Positions 1 through 10,878 are shown, counted from the stretch's first letter. The stretch is 64,000 bases of DNA from Ipomoea triloba (GCF_003576645.1 NC_044916.1:23199260-23263259); one strand, 5' to 3'. The notes: a model not told the origin generated them from the sequence alone. Numbers and translations are program-made.

Positions 1-118
1 ACCTTATTGTCTTAAGAGATCTAAGGATTAAAACTTGTTGACTATATACTAAATATATTTTTATTTGTGATTTTTTTCATTTTTATAATTAATTGTGATA
101 TTTATAATGTGTTATATG

Positions 119-211
119 TATTAGGACTCTCATTATGTTATACTTCTAGTCTATCTATAACTCTATAGTTTGTATATATTTCTCTATGTAATCTTGTATA
201 GTGTTGATATG
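119..211 (+). repeat. 5' LTR of copia A
   Basis: It matches the segment starting at 10892 after the right-hand polypurine tract, sharing the block GACTCTCATTATGTTATAC near the start and CTCTATGTAATCTTGTA near the end. The short length and non-TGCA ends are unusual for copia. The flanking ATATG duplication supports these limits. Confidence 0.75.
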
Positions 212-233
212 ATTGAAAAATATAATCCTAATC

Positions 234-242
234 TGGTATCAG
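234..242 (+). other. Primer-binding site, tRNA-Met type
   Basis: TGGTATCAG, the standard plant copia primer site complementary to initiator tRNA-Met. It starts about 22 nt after the inferred LTR end, further than the usual 0-5 nt, so the LTR end may be eroded. Confidence 0.75.
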
Positions 243-260
243 TTGCTAGGTTTCTCTTCC

Positions 261-1199
261 ATGGCTGGCAATGATGGTTCTGCCGGTATCTCTTTCGAGT
301 GGACTATTTCCGATGCCACAGCACCTCTCTTGCCAAACTCCCTAGTCCCTATCCACTACTCACCATTTTGTGAGCATTAAGTTAAAAAATCAAATTTTTT
401 TTATTTTGGCGGACGCAACTTGTGCCCTTTCTTCAGGGTTAGAACCTCTTGGAATATGTCGATGGTTCTATTCCGTGTCCGTCAACTACGTTACCACTAC
501 CTACTACCGATGCTTCCTCCATCGCTGCTGTCACTCTGAATCTGGCGTACGGTGCTTGGGTCCAACAAGACCAAGCCATACTTTCCATGGTTATTTCTCC
601 CTTTTTGGAGGAAGTAATGCCCTTAGCAGTAGGATAGAAGACTTCCATGGAGGTTTGGAGTGCGATTGAAATGGCGCTGGCTTCCTCTTCTCGTGCGAGA
701 GCATTGAACTTGCTTGGCCAGTTGCAGACTTTGAGGCAGGGTCATTATTCCATCATAGACTACCTAGGTAAGGTGAGGATGCTGGTGGAGGACTTGGTGC
801 TCGCCGGACAGTCGGTTTACATCGACGAGCATAATTTGTAAATCTTTTGTGGTCTTCGTATGGAGTTCCGGGCTCTCACGGCTTCTCTTTCTACACGTCG
901 ACACTAGTGACGTTGGAGGAGTTGGCTGATTTTCTTAGTGCGCGTGAGTTTGTGATGGTTGATGATTTTCCGACGCCAATGGTGTATGTCGCTCACCGCG
1001 GCAATTCTGGTTTGAATTGGAGAGGTAGCAATTCCAATAGGCATGGACAGTCTTGGAGTGGCAGTGGTCAGCGTGGGAATCAACAGCAGTGTGGTCATTT
1101 GAATTGGAGTGTGCATGGTGGCCAACAGTAGTTTGGTAATTCATATGGTGACAACAGTTTCGAGTCAAGGTCGCCGTGGTCAGCAGCGATCTCGTAAAT
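261..1199 (+). pseudogene. Copia gag (UBN2 family), broken
   Basis: The first ATG after the primer site is at 261. Translated pieces in several frames follow the plant retrotransposon gag pattern: one piece reads LEYVDGSIPCPS around 440-480, then a segment with NLAYGAWVQQDQAILS (about 537-585), then VWSAIEMALASSSRARALNL (about 655-714), ending in a Gly/Asn/Gln-rich tail near 960-1190. Gag is the capsid protein that packages element RNA. Several frameshifts and in-frame stops separate the pieces. No zinc knuckle is clear. Confidence 0.75.
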
Positions 1200-1872
1200 G
1201 CAAGGGCATACTGCGGTGACGTGTTATCGTTGATATTTTGATGGTTCTAGTTCCCAGGCACATATGGTCTATTAGGATGTTTTTGGCTTGGGATTGGTAT
1301 TTTAGAGTTAGTTCCCTGACACGGGGGCGACTGATCACGCTACTCCTGATGTTTACGTCTAAAGAATACACGAGTAATGACACTTTGTGTGTCGGTAATG
1401 GTAAGGCCTTGTGTATTTCTAGTGTTGGTTGTACACCATTTTCTACCCCTTCTAGATATTTTAATATGTCTCGTGTACTTCATGTTCTTGGTTTTTCCGC
1501 GTCCTTACTCTCTGTTCAAAACTTTGCGTATGAGAAATGTCTTTTTTAATTTCACCGATCTTATTTTGTTGTGAAGGATTCTCTAAATAAGGCAATTATA
1601 CTTTGGGGTAAGAGCACGGGAGGCTTAACTCTTTACCGGTGTCTTCTTCGTCTTCGTCTGCATTTCTTTCTGCTCGCGCTTCTGCTTCTGTCTGGCATGG
1701 GTGTCTGGGTTACCCTCATCAACGAGTTCAGAGTCAAATTTTGAAGTCTTGTTTGGTTAGTCAGTCTGGTTGTCTTTCTTCGTTGTGTAATGCTTGTCAA
1801 TTGGGAAAATCTGCGCATTTCCCCCTATCTCGTGTTGAGTCCTCTAGTAGTCATGTTTTAGACTTAGTCTAT
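1200..1872 (+). pseudogene. Copia protease to pre-integrase region, broken
   Basis: Frame-broken sequence between gag and the insertion. The end (about 1639-1872) resembles the GAG-pre-integrase zinc-binding region, with WHGCLGYPHQRV followed by a C-x2-C-like CNACQLGKSAHFPLS. The reading SSSHVLDLVY stops at 1872, where the inserted element begins, and resumes with TDIWGFAPV at 8423. The protease active site is not recognisable. Confidence 0.65.
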
Positions 1873-2129
1873 TGATTGATATAATCTACAAGCGCACAGA
1901 GTCAATCACAGTATAAATTCATGGAGTATTCCAGGATCGATCCCACGAAGAACACAATTAACTGTTGTCTTGAATAGCCAATTTTGGTGATAAGAAAAAA
2001 ACACAAATAAAAGAAATTCACGTGATAAAAAGAATACTTACGAATTTAAAGCAAAGGAAAGTTCCAATTGATAAAAGACTAGGGATTTGGGTTCACCTAT
2101 TAGATTTGTTTTTAGAACAAAAAGATATA

Positions 2130-2583
2130 TTAATTCAAATCCAAAGTAAGAGCATTACAAATGATAGTAGGAGGAATTGAGAACCACTCCATGCGATCAA
2201 ACATAGAAACAGACTGCTTAGCTAATAAATGAGTTGCCTGATTCGCAGATCGCCTAGAGAACGATAAACTAATATGAGCAAACGTGCTCATTAAGTTTTT
2301 AATGTCAGCTAAAATTAAATGAAAAGAGGAATCACCCAAGGTCGACTTGAGACCTTGCACAACTAGAAGAGAGTCAGTCTCAACATTAATATTGTCAAAG
2401 TTGTTGGATTTAAGCCAAATGAGTGATTCCCTGATTGCTATTTGCTACTGCCTCAGCTTCCTTAGCATTATAAATTCCTCTCTAGCGGAGTCCACATGCT
2501 GCTACAAATTGACCGTGATTATTCCTCAAGACACACCCAAACCCCATGTTTCCAGTATGTTTATCGATTGTTGCATCAACGTT
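2130..2583 (-). pseudogene. LINE A RNase H domain
   Basis: The minus strand encodes KLNVDATIDKHTGNMGFG just before the SINE, the first aspartate strand of a plant LINE RNase H (RVT_3), continuing through VLRNNHGQFVAA. After a frameshift comes SRRSANQATHLLAKQSV, the C-terminal part where Asn and Ala-rich residues follow the last catalytic region. RNase H removes the RNA strand during reverse transcription. The SINE lies upstream of it in the LINE reading direction. Confidence 0.8.
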
Positions 2584-2601
2584 CAACTTTAGTAATATCT
2601 T

Positions 2602-2793
2602 TCTTCAACCCAATGGGGTAGCTCAAGTGGCAAGTGAGCTCTCTTTGTGGGGAAGAATTTCGGGAGAACACGGGTTCGATTCCCACAAGTGACGATTCTC
2701 CCAAGGCCAACTCTCGTGCCTCCTGGAGCGTACGTGGGTGTACTTGGACCGTTAAACGGACAGAGAAAGACCCCGTGAATTTACCCAAAAAAA
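2602..2793 (+). mobile_element. tRNA-derived SINE inserted in LINE A
   Basis: Contains a pol III A box (TAGCTCAAGTGG, about 2619-2630) and B box (GGTTCGATTCC, about 2673-2683), then an unrelated body and an A-run. It is flanked by exact 8-bp duplications AATATCTT at 2594-2601 and 2794-2801. SINEs are pol III transcripts mobilised by LINE proteins. The A-run at the right end agrees with plus-strand orientation. Confidence 0.88.
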
Positions 2794-2925
2794 AATATCT
2801 TGGTTATGGAAGAAGCAAGGTGAAGGGGCGGACACCTACGAGATTCTAGTAGGCCTTTGCAAATGCCTTTGCATATTTTCAGCTCACGAAAATATGGAAG
2901 ATTGATTCTTCTCCATCTGAATAAA

Positions 2926-3031
2926 GCGAGCATCTGTCACCGTGTGCATGCTTGCCATAGAAAAGTTTTCACATTCGGGCGAGCATCTATCACCGTGTGC
3001 ATGCTTGCCATAGAAAAGTTTTCACCTTCGG
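2926..3031. repeat. Tandem duplication, 53 bp x 2, in LINE A
   Basis: The unit starting GCGAGCATCTGTCACC at 2926 is repeated from 2979 with about two mismatches. It lies between the zf-RVT region and the RNase H region of the LINE and is probably a local replication slip. Confidence 0.9.
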
Positions 3032-3199
3032 AGGAAGTTTACACTGCCAGAAATTACTCCACGACTGAATATCTTCATCTCTTAAATGTTGACTGATGAC
3101 TTTGTAACATCTTTTAACTGAGAATTTACCATCAGACTCAGGACCCCAAGTGATCTTGTCTTGAGCTTGCAACTTGGGCAAGGGAATCCTTAATATCAA
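2990..3199 (-). pseudogene. LINE A zf-RVT (zinc-binding in reverse transcriptase) region
   Basis: The minus strand reads ITWGPESDGKFSVKRCYKVI and then CKLPPKVKTFLWQACT, the conserved W-x-P-x2-D-G-x-F-S-V-K and L-P-P-K-x-K-x-F-L-W motifs of the zf-RVT domain after plant LINE reverse transcriptase. The upstream part of this region (VADLIDPNDLNWD on the minus strand) is separated from it by the 993-bp insertion at 3277-4269. Confidence 0.85.
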
Positions 3200-3276
3200 G
3201 TCTGCATCCCTCTAGTTAAACACCAATCTGATCGCTTCCTTGTCCCAATTCAGATCATTTGGGTCGATAAGGTCTG

Positions 3277-4269
3277 GAGTAAATTGCACTTTTGGTCCTA
3301 TAACTATAGGGCTCTTGTTAATTGCAACACTTGACTTTCAAAACCAACAAATTAGTCCTTTAACTATGCTTTTTTTAACAGATTTGGTCCTTCCGGCCAA
3401 ATCACCGGTCAAATTTGACCAGAAAAACGTAACATATTTTATATTAAATATAACTGAGGGCAAAATGGTCATTTCTTCTTCTTCCTTCTCCTTTGGCCGC
3501 TCGCTTCCTCTCTCCATTATCACTTGCAAAGCAAAATGACCGTTTGGCAGGCAGAATAATCAGACCAACCATTTAGATGTTGTTTCATAGAAATGAGTAA
3601 ACAATAAGAAATTTTGTTTTTGTTTTAACTAAATTTCATCTGAAATCTTGAATTTATTATATGCTCTTCTGGTCCAAATTGCTAATTAAGTACCATTAAC
3701 GGATGCGATTGCTCATTGTCACCGACTGAAACTAGCCGACCTTGGCTCGGCTGACTGCTTCCACGAGAGCGAGCTGATGAGCGGAGTGGTAGCGACGACA
3801 TACTACGTCGCGCCTGAGGTGTTAGCCGGCAGGGACTACTCGGAGAAGGTGGTCAACTCTGTATCGCCGGCGGCCTAGGAAGGAAGATTGAATTTCCATT
3901 GCGTAAGGTAGTCCAGTACTAATCTGAGTACTTAATAAATGGAGGTTAATTGCTTAAATATTAATAGAAGGAGGATTGAATTTCCATTGCGTACGGAACT
4001 CTATCGCCGGCGGTAATCATTGGAATTGTACCGCCGGCGAGGAGGCTGGCAAGGGAGAAGAAAACATCATAAAATGACCATTTTGCCCTTAGTTATATTT
4101 AATTTAAAATATGTTACATTTTTTCGGCCAAATTTGGCCGGTGATTTAGCCGGGAGGACCAAATCTGTTAAAAAAAGCATAGTTAAAGGACTAATTTGTT
4201 GGTTTTGAAAGTCAAGTGTTGCAATTAACAAGAGCCCTATAGTCATAGGACCAAAAGTGCAATTTACTC
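3277..4269. mobile_element. Pack-MULE-like foldback element A
   Basis: Perfect ends GAGTAAATTGCAC...GTGCAATTTACTC with terminal inverted repeats of about 200 bp (3277 to about 3475, and about 4070 to 4269). Exact 10-bp duplications ATAAGGTCTG lie at 3267-3276 and 4270-4279. The long TIRs and 9-11 bp duplication are Mutator-like. No transposase is encoded. The roughly 600-bp centre is GC-rich compared with its surroundings and holds a fragment of a host protein kinase gene. It interrupts LINE A between RT and zf-RVT. Confidence 0.88.
3693..3863 (+). pseudogene. Captured protein-kinase fragment (PEPC-kinase-like)
   Basis: One open frame reads DAIAHCHR, then LKLADLGSADCF, then MSGVVATTYYVAPEVLAGRD and YSEKV before the similarity is lost and a stop follows at about 3876. 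This matches the activation segment (DFG, here DLG, through APE) of small plant CDPK-related kinases, closest in my recollection to PEP-carboxylase kinase. The HRD catalytic loop between HCHR and LKLAD is absent, so an internal deletion (about 20 codons by family expectation) has occurred. No intact kinase could be made. Confidence 0.8.
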
Positions 4270-6284
4270 ATAAGGTCTGCTACATTTGCATTCTCCATGA
4301 GAGGGAAGGGATGAGAGGTCACTTTTGGATAATTTGGTTGGGAAGCCAATTATCCTACCACACACGAACTTGATTACCATTTCCAATCCTCCACCTAACA
4401 TGCTTACGTATGATTTCCAAGGTTGAACACAAGCTGCTCCAAATATAAGAAGGATTAGTACCAAGTTTAGCTTGAAGAAAATTGGTATTTGGGTATTACT
4501 TAGCCTTGTAGATTTTTGTGACAAAGGCATCAGGATTCTACATTAGCTTCCATGCCTACTTGCAGAGTAAAGCTAGGTTAAAGTCATAAAGGTTCCTGAA
4601 ACCGAGACCACCCCACTTCTTGGGTATGCAAAGAATATTCCAAGCCTTCCAATTTATGTCTCTATTGACTCTCCCACCACCCTTCCACCAATAAGAGTTC
4701 ATCACAGTCTCCACTTCTTTAATAAGCCCCTTTGGTAGCAAGAAAACCCCGATAGCATACGTAGTAAGAGCTTGAAGAACTATTTTCAAAAGGATTTTCC
4801 CGACCAGCTCTAGATAGGAATCTTTGATTCCATCCCTGAATGCGATTGACAACCTTGATTTTATGAAATTCAGAATCTGCTTCTTGTTTTTCCCTATTAT
4901 CATAGGTAGGCCAAGGTAGTTACTAAAGCTAGAGTTGCACTCACCCAGGATGTCACACACTCTGCCCTTAACACTTTCTTCTACATTTGCACTAAAAACC
5001 ATAGCAGATTTATCCCTATTGATACTTTGTCCCGAGGCCTTTTCATAAGCTTGGAGAAGATGCTTCAAATTATTAGCTTCATGAGCATTAGCTTTGAAGA
5101 AAATATAGCTATCATCTGCAAAAAAAAAATAGGTGACTGACAGGTGGTGCATTCCTTGCAACTGAGATGCCATGAATCTTCCCTCCTTTCTCATATTCCC
5201 GCAACATTGCGCTGAAGCCCTCTGCCACAAGGATAAACAGGTAAGGGGATATGGGGTCCCCTTGTCGAAGTCCCCTTTCTGGTTTTATGGGTCATATTTC
5301 ATCTCCATTGTTTAAGACAAAATATTCCATGAAGATACACATTCCATCACCAATGCGACCCATCACTCTTCAAAACCAAACTTAAGCAAGATATTACGGA
5401 GTAATAGCCATTCCAGTCTATCGTATGCTTTACTCATGTCCAATTTTAGGGCTGCATATCCATCTTTGCCATGTGTTTTCCTTTTCAAATAATGTTGCAT
5501 TTCAAACGCAATCATTATGTTGTTAGTAATTAACCTGCCAAGCACAAAAGCACTTTGGGTGTCACAAATAATACTGTCAAGTAGGACTTTCAACCTATTT
5601 GCAAGGGCCTTTGCAATGATTTTATAAGCAACAATGCACAAGGCAATAGGTCTGAGATCAGCGAAATTTTCTAGGTTCTGTTTTAAGGGAATTAGAACAA
5701 TTTGAGTTGTATTGATACCTTTTGGCAACTTTCCAGATTCTAAAAATTCATTGCAGTAAAGTAAGCTTTCCCAAGAATATCCCTATAGCTTTGAAAAAAC
5801 CAAGGTTAAATCCATCAAAACCCGGGCTTTTATCAGGATGCTTTCCAAACATTGCCTTCTTGATTTCACTACTAGAGAATTTCCTCATCAAGTTTCCGTT
5901 TTGAGCAGTGGTAACTTTCTGCTCAATACAATTAAGGACAGGAATTTGATTTCCAGCCGAACTAGTGACTAAAGTAGTGAAATAGTTCCTAACCAAGGTA
6001 TTGAGTTCAGGACCTTGCATAATCCAATCACCCTTTTGATTTCGGAGCCTTTGAATCGTGTTGTTCCTTCTCCTCTGCTTGACTACGTTGTGGAAGAACT
6101 TTGTGTTGTTATCACCTCCTTTATACCAGAACACCTTGGCCCTTTGTTTCCAGAATTGATTTTGTTTGTCAAGTAGGTTAATGAATGATTTCTGAGCTTG
6201 TGAGAACTCCCATATGCCACAACCATCAGTCCTATTTATGAGATAGCACATTTTCCTTCTGAAATGTTCGATTTGGGGTTGCAA
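4270..6284 (-). pseudogene. LINE A reverse transcriptase, frameshifted
   Basis: The minus strand gives RT pieces in order: FWKQRAKVFWYKGGDNNTKF (about 6160-6100), KSPGFDGFNLGFFK (finger domain, near 5830-5790), LRPIALCIVAYKIIAKALAN (about 5665-5605), LKLDMSKAYDRLEW (catalytic Asp, near 5450-5400), FADDSYIFFKAN (catalytic FADD, near 5130-5090), and the thumb region YLGLPMIIGKN (near 4920-4890). Frameshifts lie near 5740 and around 5230-5390. The enzyme would reverse-transcribe LINE RNA at the target nick. Both catalytic motifs remain, but the frame does not. Confidence 0.88.
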
Positions 6285-6397
6285 ATTTTTATTGTAATCC
6301 TTACCCCACTTCCAAGTAGCATGGCTACAAACCTCAAATCAGAGCATAAATTGAGGCCTTCATAGGGATTCCAAGATTGAATAACAATCTCTCTGCA

Positions 6398-7161
6398 CTA
6401 ATTTTCCTTTAGCCAATAATTCTCAAATTTAAATCTCCTGCAGTGTCTAACCTGAAGTGATGGTGAAGGCCAAATGACAAGAGGTAAGTGATCACTACAT
6501 GGGGCTTGAAAGGACACAACCTTAACTTCTCCGAAACAATCAATCCAATCACCATTAACTAGTATCCTGTCAAGTTTCTCTCTAATCCAGTTTGGTCCAC
6601 CTCTGTCTTTTTCCCATGTATATTGGTATCCTTCAAATTCAAAGTTTGTGAGTCCACTAGCGTTGATCGCCTCACGAAATCCATTGATTAGACAGTCTAG
6701 ATGGCGAACACCCCCTATCTTTTCGTCATGGGAGATTAAATCATTGAAATCCCCCATCAAGATCCACGGGAGGGAGTTTTGTGTTGAAAGTTGTTTAAGT
6801 AGGTTCCAAGATATCTCACGCCGATTTCTTTCCGGACAGCCGTAAAATCCTGTAAAACGCCACAATGAAGAAGAATGTGCAGCCTTGATAGTAGTATCAA
6901 TATGATTCCTAGAATGGCTTAGAATACTTAGCTGCAAATCCTTTTTCCAGATAATAGATAATCGTCTACTTAAACCTAAGCAATCCATAGTGAAATATTG
7001 TCAAAGCCCAGTTTAGACCTTATAGTGTCCATCCTATCAGAACACAGTTTGGTTTCCATCAAAAAAATTAACACTGGTCTCTTTGTGTGGACTATGTCCG
7101 TAAGGACTTGAATCGTCATGGCGTTGCCTAGCCCCCGACAATTCCAAGATATATAACTCAT
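6398..7161 (-). pseudogene. LINE A APE-type endonuclease, frameshifted
   Basis: The minus strand begins MSYISWNCRGLGNAMT at 7161 with METKLCSD following. After a frameshift near 6980 it continues with WILMGDFNDL, GYQYTWEKDR and a terminal CSDHLPLVI. SWNCRG, MET, GDFND and SDH are the catalytic motifs of L1-type AP endonucleases that nick target DNA. The ATG before SYISWNCRG marks the usual start of plant LINE ORF2. A further frame break separates this part from the reverse transcriptase after about 6398. Confidence 0.88.
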
Positions 7162-7310
7162 TGGTTAAACAAGGATAGAAACTTGTCACAATAACAAGAA
7201 GGAGAAAGCTTGTCACAAACAGGTAATGGGCAACCCCAAATGTCTTAGCAGACAACATCATTTTAAGGTCAATATCTTAGGAAACAAACCAAAGTTCAGC
7301 AGACCCAAAT

Positions 7311-8417
7311 ATTGATTCCTGCAATTATGATTGCTCCAAATATATCCTAATACTCCGTCGAGCTACTAGGTTGTATCTAATTAACTGTGATCACCTGTCG
7401 ATATTTCACCAACATTAATTGAACCCATTAAGCAACAACCAAAACGCACCAGAAATACCTAAATCTATGTCAAGTTTCGGTCAATTGTGTTTATCTTACG
7501 AGATCTAGGTTCATAATTCACCTGTCAGTTCTTCTTATGAACCCTAATAGTGGGAAATATGCAACGGCCAGTCACAAAATCCACAACTAAAACACAAAAG
7601 ATAAATATAACAAAATGCAATTATTCAATTGAAATTAGAAGAATCAACACATGAAGAATAGTCAATTAATCTAATCCAAATCCCTAATTTAAAGTTCTAG
7701 CCAATAATCATAATTAATTGCATAAACTATTTAAGAAATTTAGCATATCAAAATATTAATCTAGAAATTTAACCTAAGGAACAATAATAAAAGCAAAGAC
7801 GGAAGAAAGTAATTCAAGCCTAAAGAAATGAGAATCGCGATCGAAGCTCAGAATCTCCTGCGATGATGAAGTCTCGAATCACTTCTCCTCTTTGCCGATG
7901 ATCCTACGCCGATGATCGTTGCTGCTCCCTGACTTTTTTTCCCAGTGCTGTATCCTCTGTTTTCTGCCATCCCACAAAACAAAACAATTGAAATTGGTTT
8001 CTTTTTTTCCTCGTATTTTTCCTTTACTACCACGCAACCCCAAAATTAATTCCTTTTTTTTTTCTTTTTCTTTTCTTCTTTCGTCAATTCTAGTGAACCC
8101 CCAAAACAAAAACAAATATGCATTTGTTTAATTCCCATAATCTTTTCCTTTTTCTTCAATTAACCCCAAAACTTTTAGGTTCACAAATTAACCCCTGCAT
8201 TCTTAAATCTTCTTTCAATTGAATCCATCTTCATATCAACAAATAAACTTTCTCGCAATTTGACCTCAAAACTCATAATTCCCCTCAATTAAGTCCCTAC
8301 CTGTCAAAGAGTGCACAATTAATAAGATTCAACTAAAAGTTAATCTAATTTAGTAATAATGAACCAAAAATCACAATGAAATAATATATAAAATATGCAC
8401 ATATTCTATGCCTATCA
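7311..8417. other. Right part of the LTR-like insertion, non-coding
   Basis: About 1.1 kb of AT-rich sequence with C/T-rich tracts near 8040-8160. The ORFs are short and have no recognisable domain. I read it as the remainder of the LTR-like element cut by LINE A. No gene is supported. Confidence 0.5.
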
Positions 8418-8930
8418 TCTATACAGACATTTGGGGTTTTGCGCCTGTTTTATTAGTTAATGGTTATCGCTATTTTATCATATTTGTGGATGATTATTCC
8501 CATTTTACTTGGTTCTTTAATTTCCTGTGCGTTTGAAATCTGATTTGTATGCTATATTTGGTCGTCTTCGCGCATTAGTTGAACGTCTTTTTGGATGTCG
8601 TATTAAATATATTTAGTTTGATCTTGGGATTGAATATAAGAAATTGCATTCTTTGTTTCTTAAACTTGGTATTAATCATAGGTAGTCATGTGCTTATAGC
8701 CTTATACACACAACCAGAATGGCGTGTTGAAGCACAGGCACATAGTCGAAACTGGTCTTACTCTAATGGTTCATGACTATGTTTCGTCTCATTTTTGGAA
8801 CTTTGCGTTTGAGTCTGCGGTTTATTTGATCAATAAGATGCCTACACCTGTTCTTAATAATTCCAGTCCTCACTTCGTCTTACACCGGTCTCTGCCTTCT
8901 TATTCTTTTCTATGAGTGTTTGGTTGTCTG
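8418..8930 (+). pseudogene. Copia integrase core, broken
   Basis: After the duplicated TCTAT the reading TDIWGFAPVLLVNGYRYFI and FVDDYSHFTW follows, the start of the rve catalytic core with its first Asp (TDIWG) and second region (DDYS). Then come frame-broken pieces and SHFWNFAFESAVYLINKMPT, the C-terminal part of the copia integrase. Integrase inserts the element cDNA. The piece joins to 1872 on the other side of the inserted element. Confidence 0.82.
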
Positions 8931-10878
8931 TATTATCCTCACCTTCGTCCTTACAATCGTCACAAAATCAGTTTCCGATCTGCTCCTTGTGTTTTTCTTG
9001 GGTATCCAAGGTTGTTTAAGGGGTATCGATGTATGGATTTAAACACTAACAAGGTCTTTATCTGCAGGCATGTTCGTTTTGACGAGCATGTTTTTCCTTT
9101 TGCTGCTAAGCCTATTTTGCATACTTCTATTGGTACTCAGTCGCAGCTCTGGGTCGTCTCTCGTGTGCAAGCTCCGAGTGTGTCTCCAGTGGTGTCACTA
9201 GTGTTTGACAAGCATGCACTGCCTGTTGTGGGTACTTGGGCGCCTAGGACTACTACTGCTCATCCTTTGGTTCGGAATCATGGTATGGTGACAAGGAGCA
9301 GGTCGCGAGCTGAGGGTGCAGTCCTTATTGCTTTATCTACTAAGGTATGTCCTTCCGAGCCTACTTGTTATACGTAAGCTGTTAGATTCTCAAATTGGAG
9401 GGAGGCTATGGATAGGGAGTTTATTGTGTTGTTGCATAATCAGACATGGCAACTTGTACCCTACCGTCTAGGGATAAATGTTGTTGGGCGCAAGTGGGTT
9501 TTTCGCACCAAACGGAAAGCCGATGGCTTTATTGAGCATCACAATGCACGGTTGGTGGTCGTTCAACCAGGTGGCTGGATAGAATTATTTTGATACGTTC
9601 AATCCTGTGGTCAAGCCGACCACAGTTCGGTTATTATTATCCTTGGCTCTGATCTCTGGTTGGGTCATTCGCCAACTTGATATCCATAATGTGTTCCTGA
9701 ATGGAACACTTGCTGAGACTGTTTATATGCGTCAACCGCCTGGATATGCTGATAAAGTGTTTCCTGATCATGTTTGTGTTTTGCAGAGGTCCTTATATGG
9801 TCTTAAGCAGGCCCATCGGGTTTGGTTTACTCGTCTGCACACTTTTCTGTTGTCAATTGGTTTTAAGACATAAAAAATGGATGTCTCTCTTTTTATTTAT
9901 TCACATGGGGAATTGAGAGTGTATTTATTAGTCTACGTGGATGATATTTTAATCATGGGTAGTGATCAGTCTTTGGTGTCTACACTCATGGCGAAATTAT
10001 CTGCTACTTTTAGAATTCGTGACTTGGGAGTTCCGGGTTTCTTTTTGGGAATTGAAACAGTTCATTTGGATGGTAGCATGCTGCTCTCTCAGAAGCGTTA
10101 TATGACGGATATCCTGAAGCGTGCTGGTAGGACTGACTATAAGTTGTTGGCAACTCCCATTCCTGTGTCACGTCCTGTTGTTGAATCGACAGATCTTTAT
10201 GCAGATCCCACGAGATACAGGAGTTTAGCTGTTGCGCTACAATATCTCACTGTGACTCGTCATGACTTGTCCTACGCTATTAATTTGCTTTGTCAACACA
10301 TGCATACTCCGACGGTGGCTCACTGGGCTCAGCTTAAGCGAGTGCTACGGTATGTTAAGGGGACTTTACATTATGGTTTACGGCTGCGTAAGTCCTCTAA
10401 CACTGATATTCATGCTTTTTCTGATCCGGACTAGGCCGGTTATCCTGCGGATAGGAAGTCTACTAGTGGCTTTGTAGTTTTTCTGGGTTTTAATCTTGTA
10501 GCATAGGTGTGTAAGAAGCAACGTACAATGGCGAGATCTTCTACGAAGGCTGAGTATAAGGCGCTTGCAAATGTCTGTGCTGAGGTTACTTGGATTGTGT
10601 CCTTGTTGTGTGGGCTAGGTGTGTTTTATGTGTCTATTCCAAAATTATGGTGCGATAATCTAGATGCCACATATATGTGTGTCAATCCTGTATTCCATGC
10701 TCACACGAAACACATTGAGATTGACTACCACTTTGTTTGGGACAAGGTTGTTGCTAGTGAACTTCACATTAATTTCATTTCATCCAAAGATCAATTGGCA
10801 TACATTTTCACTAAACCTCTAGCTACTCTGCAATTCGTGTTCTTGCATGACAAGATACAGGTTGTTGCCCCAACTTAA
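8916..10878 (+). pseudogene. Copia reverse transcriptase and RNase H, broken
   Basis: Pieces in order: FGCLYYPHLRPYNRHK with FLGYP (8916 on), the RVT_2 start with TWQLVP and GRKWVFRTKRKADG (about 9440-9530), IRQLDIHNVFLNGTL and RSLYGLKQAHRVWF (about 9670-9830), the catalytic LLVYVDDILIMGSD (about 9925-9965), GLRLRKSS with FSDPD (to 10434), and RNase H with [20 protein letters not shown] (10534 on) and [17 protein letters not shown] residues. Stops at 9590, 9870 and 10433 and at least three frameshifts disable it. YVDD, the catalytic motif, is intact. Confidence 0.9.

Larger units (their letters stand above)
2115..7310 (-). mobile_element. L1-type LINE (LINE A), degenerate
   Basis: Reading on the minus strand from about 7310, the order is APE-type endonuclease, reverse transcriptase, zinc-binding zf-RVT region and RNase H, ending near 2115 in an A-rich tail. 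It lies inside the LTR-like insertion and is itself broken by a Pack-MULE-like element (3277-4269) and a SINE (2602-2793). Frameshifts divide the ORF2 product into pieces. Exact outer limits and target duplication could not be fixed. Confidence 0.85.
1873..8417. mobile_element. LTR-like insertion (possible solo LTR) in copia integrase, interrupted by a LINE
   Basis: Starts TGATTGAT and ends CTATCA, and is flanked by exact TCTAT duplications at 1868-1872 and 8418-8422. TG...CA ends plus a 5-bp duplication indicate an LTR-retrotransposon integration. Once the LINE is removed, only about 1.3 kb of non-coding sequence remains (1873 to about 2115 and about 7310 to 8417), and I see no internal genes or second LTR, so a solo LTR is the simplest reading. 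An undefined LARD-like element is the alternative. Confidence 0.6.

Noticed and set aside
2615..2690. A functional tRNA gene
   Set aside because: A and B boxes are present, but acceptor-stem pairing and length are wrong, and the unit has a tail and target duplication, so it is a SINE. The same argument applies at 37685 and 54062.
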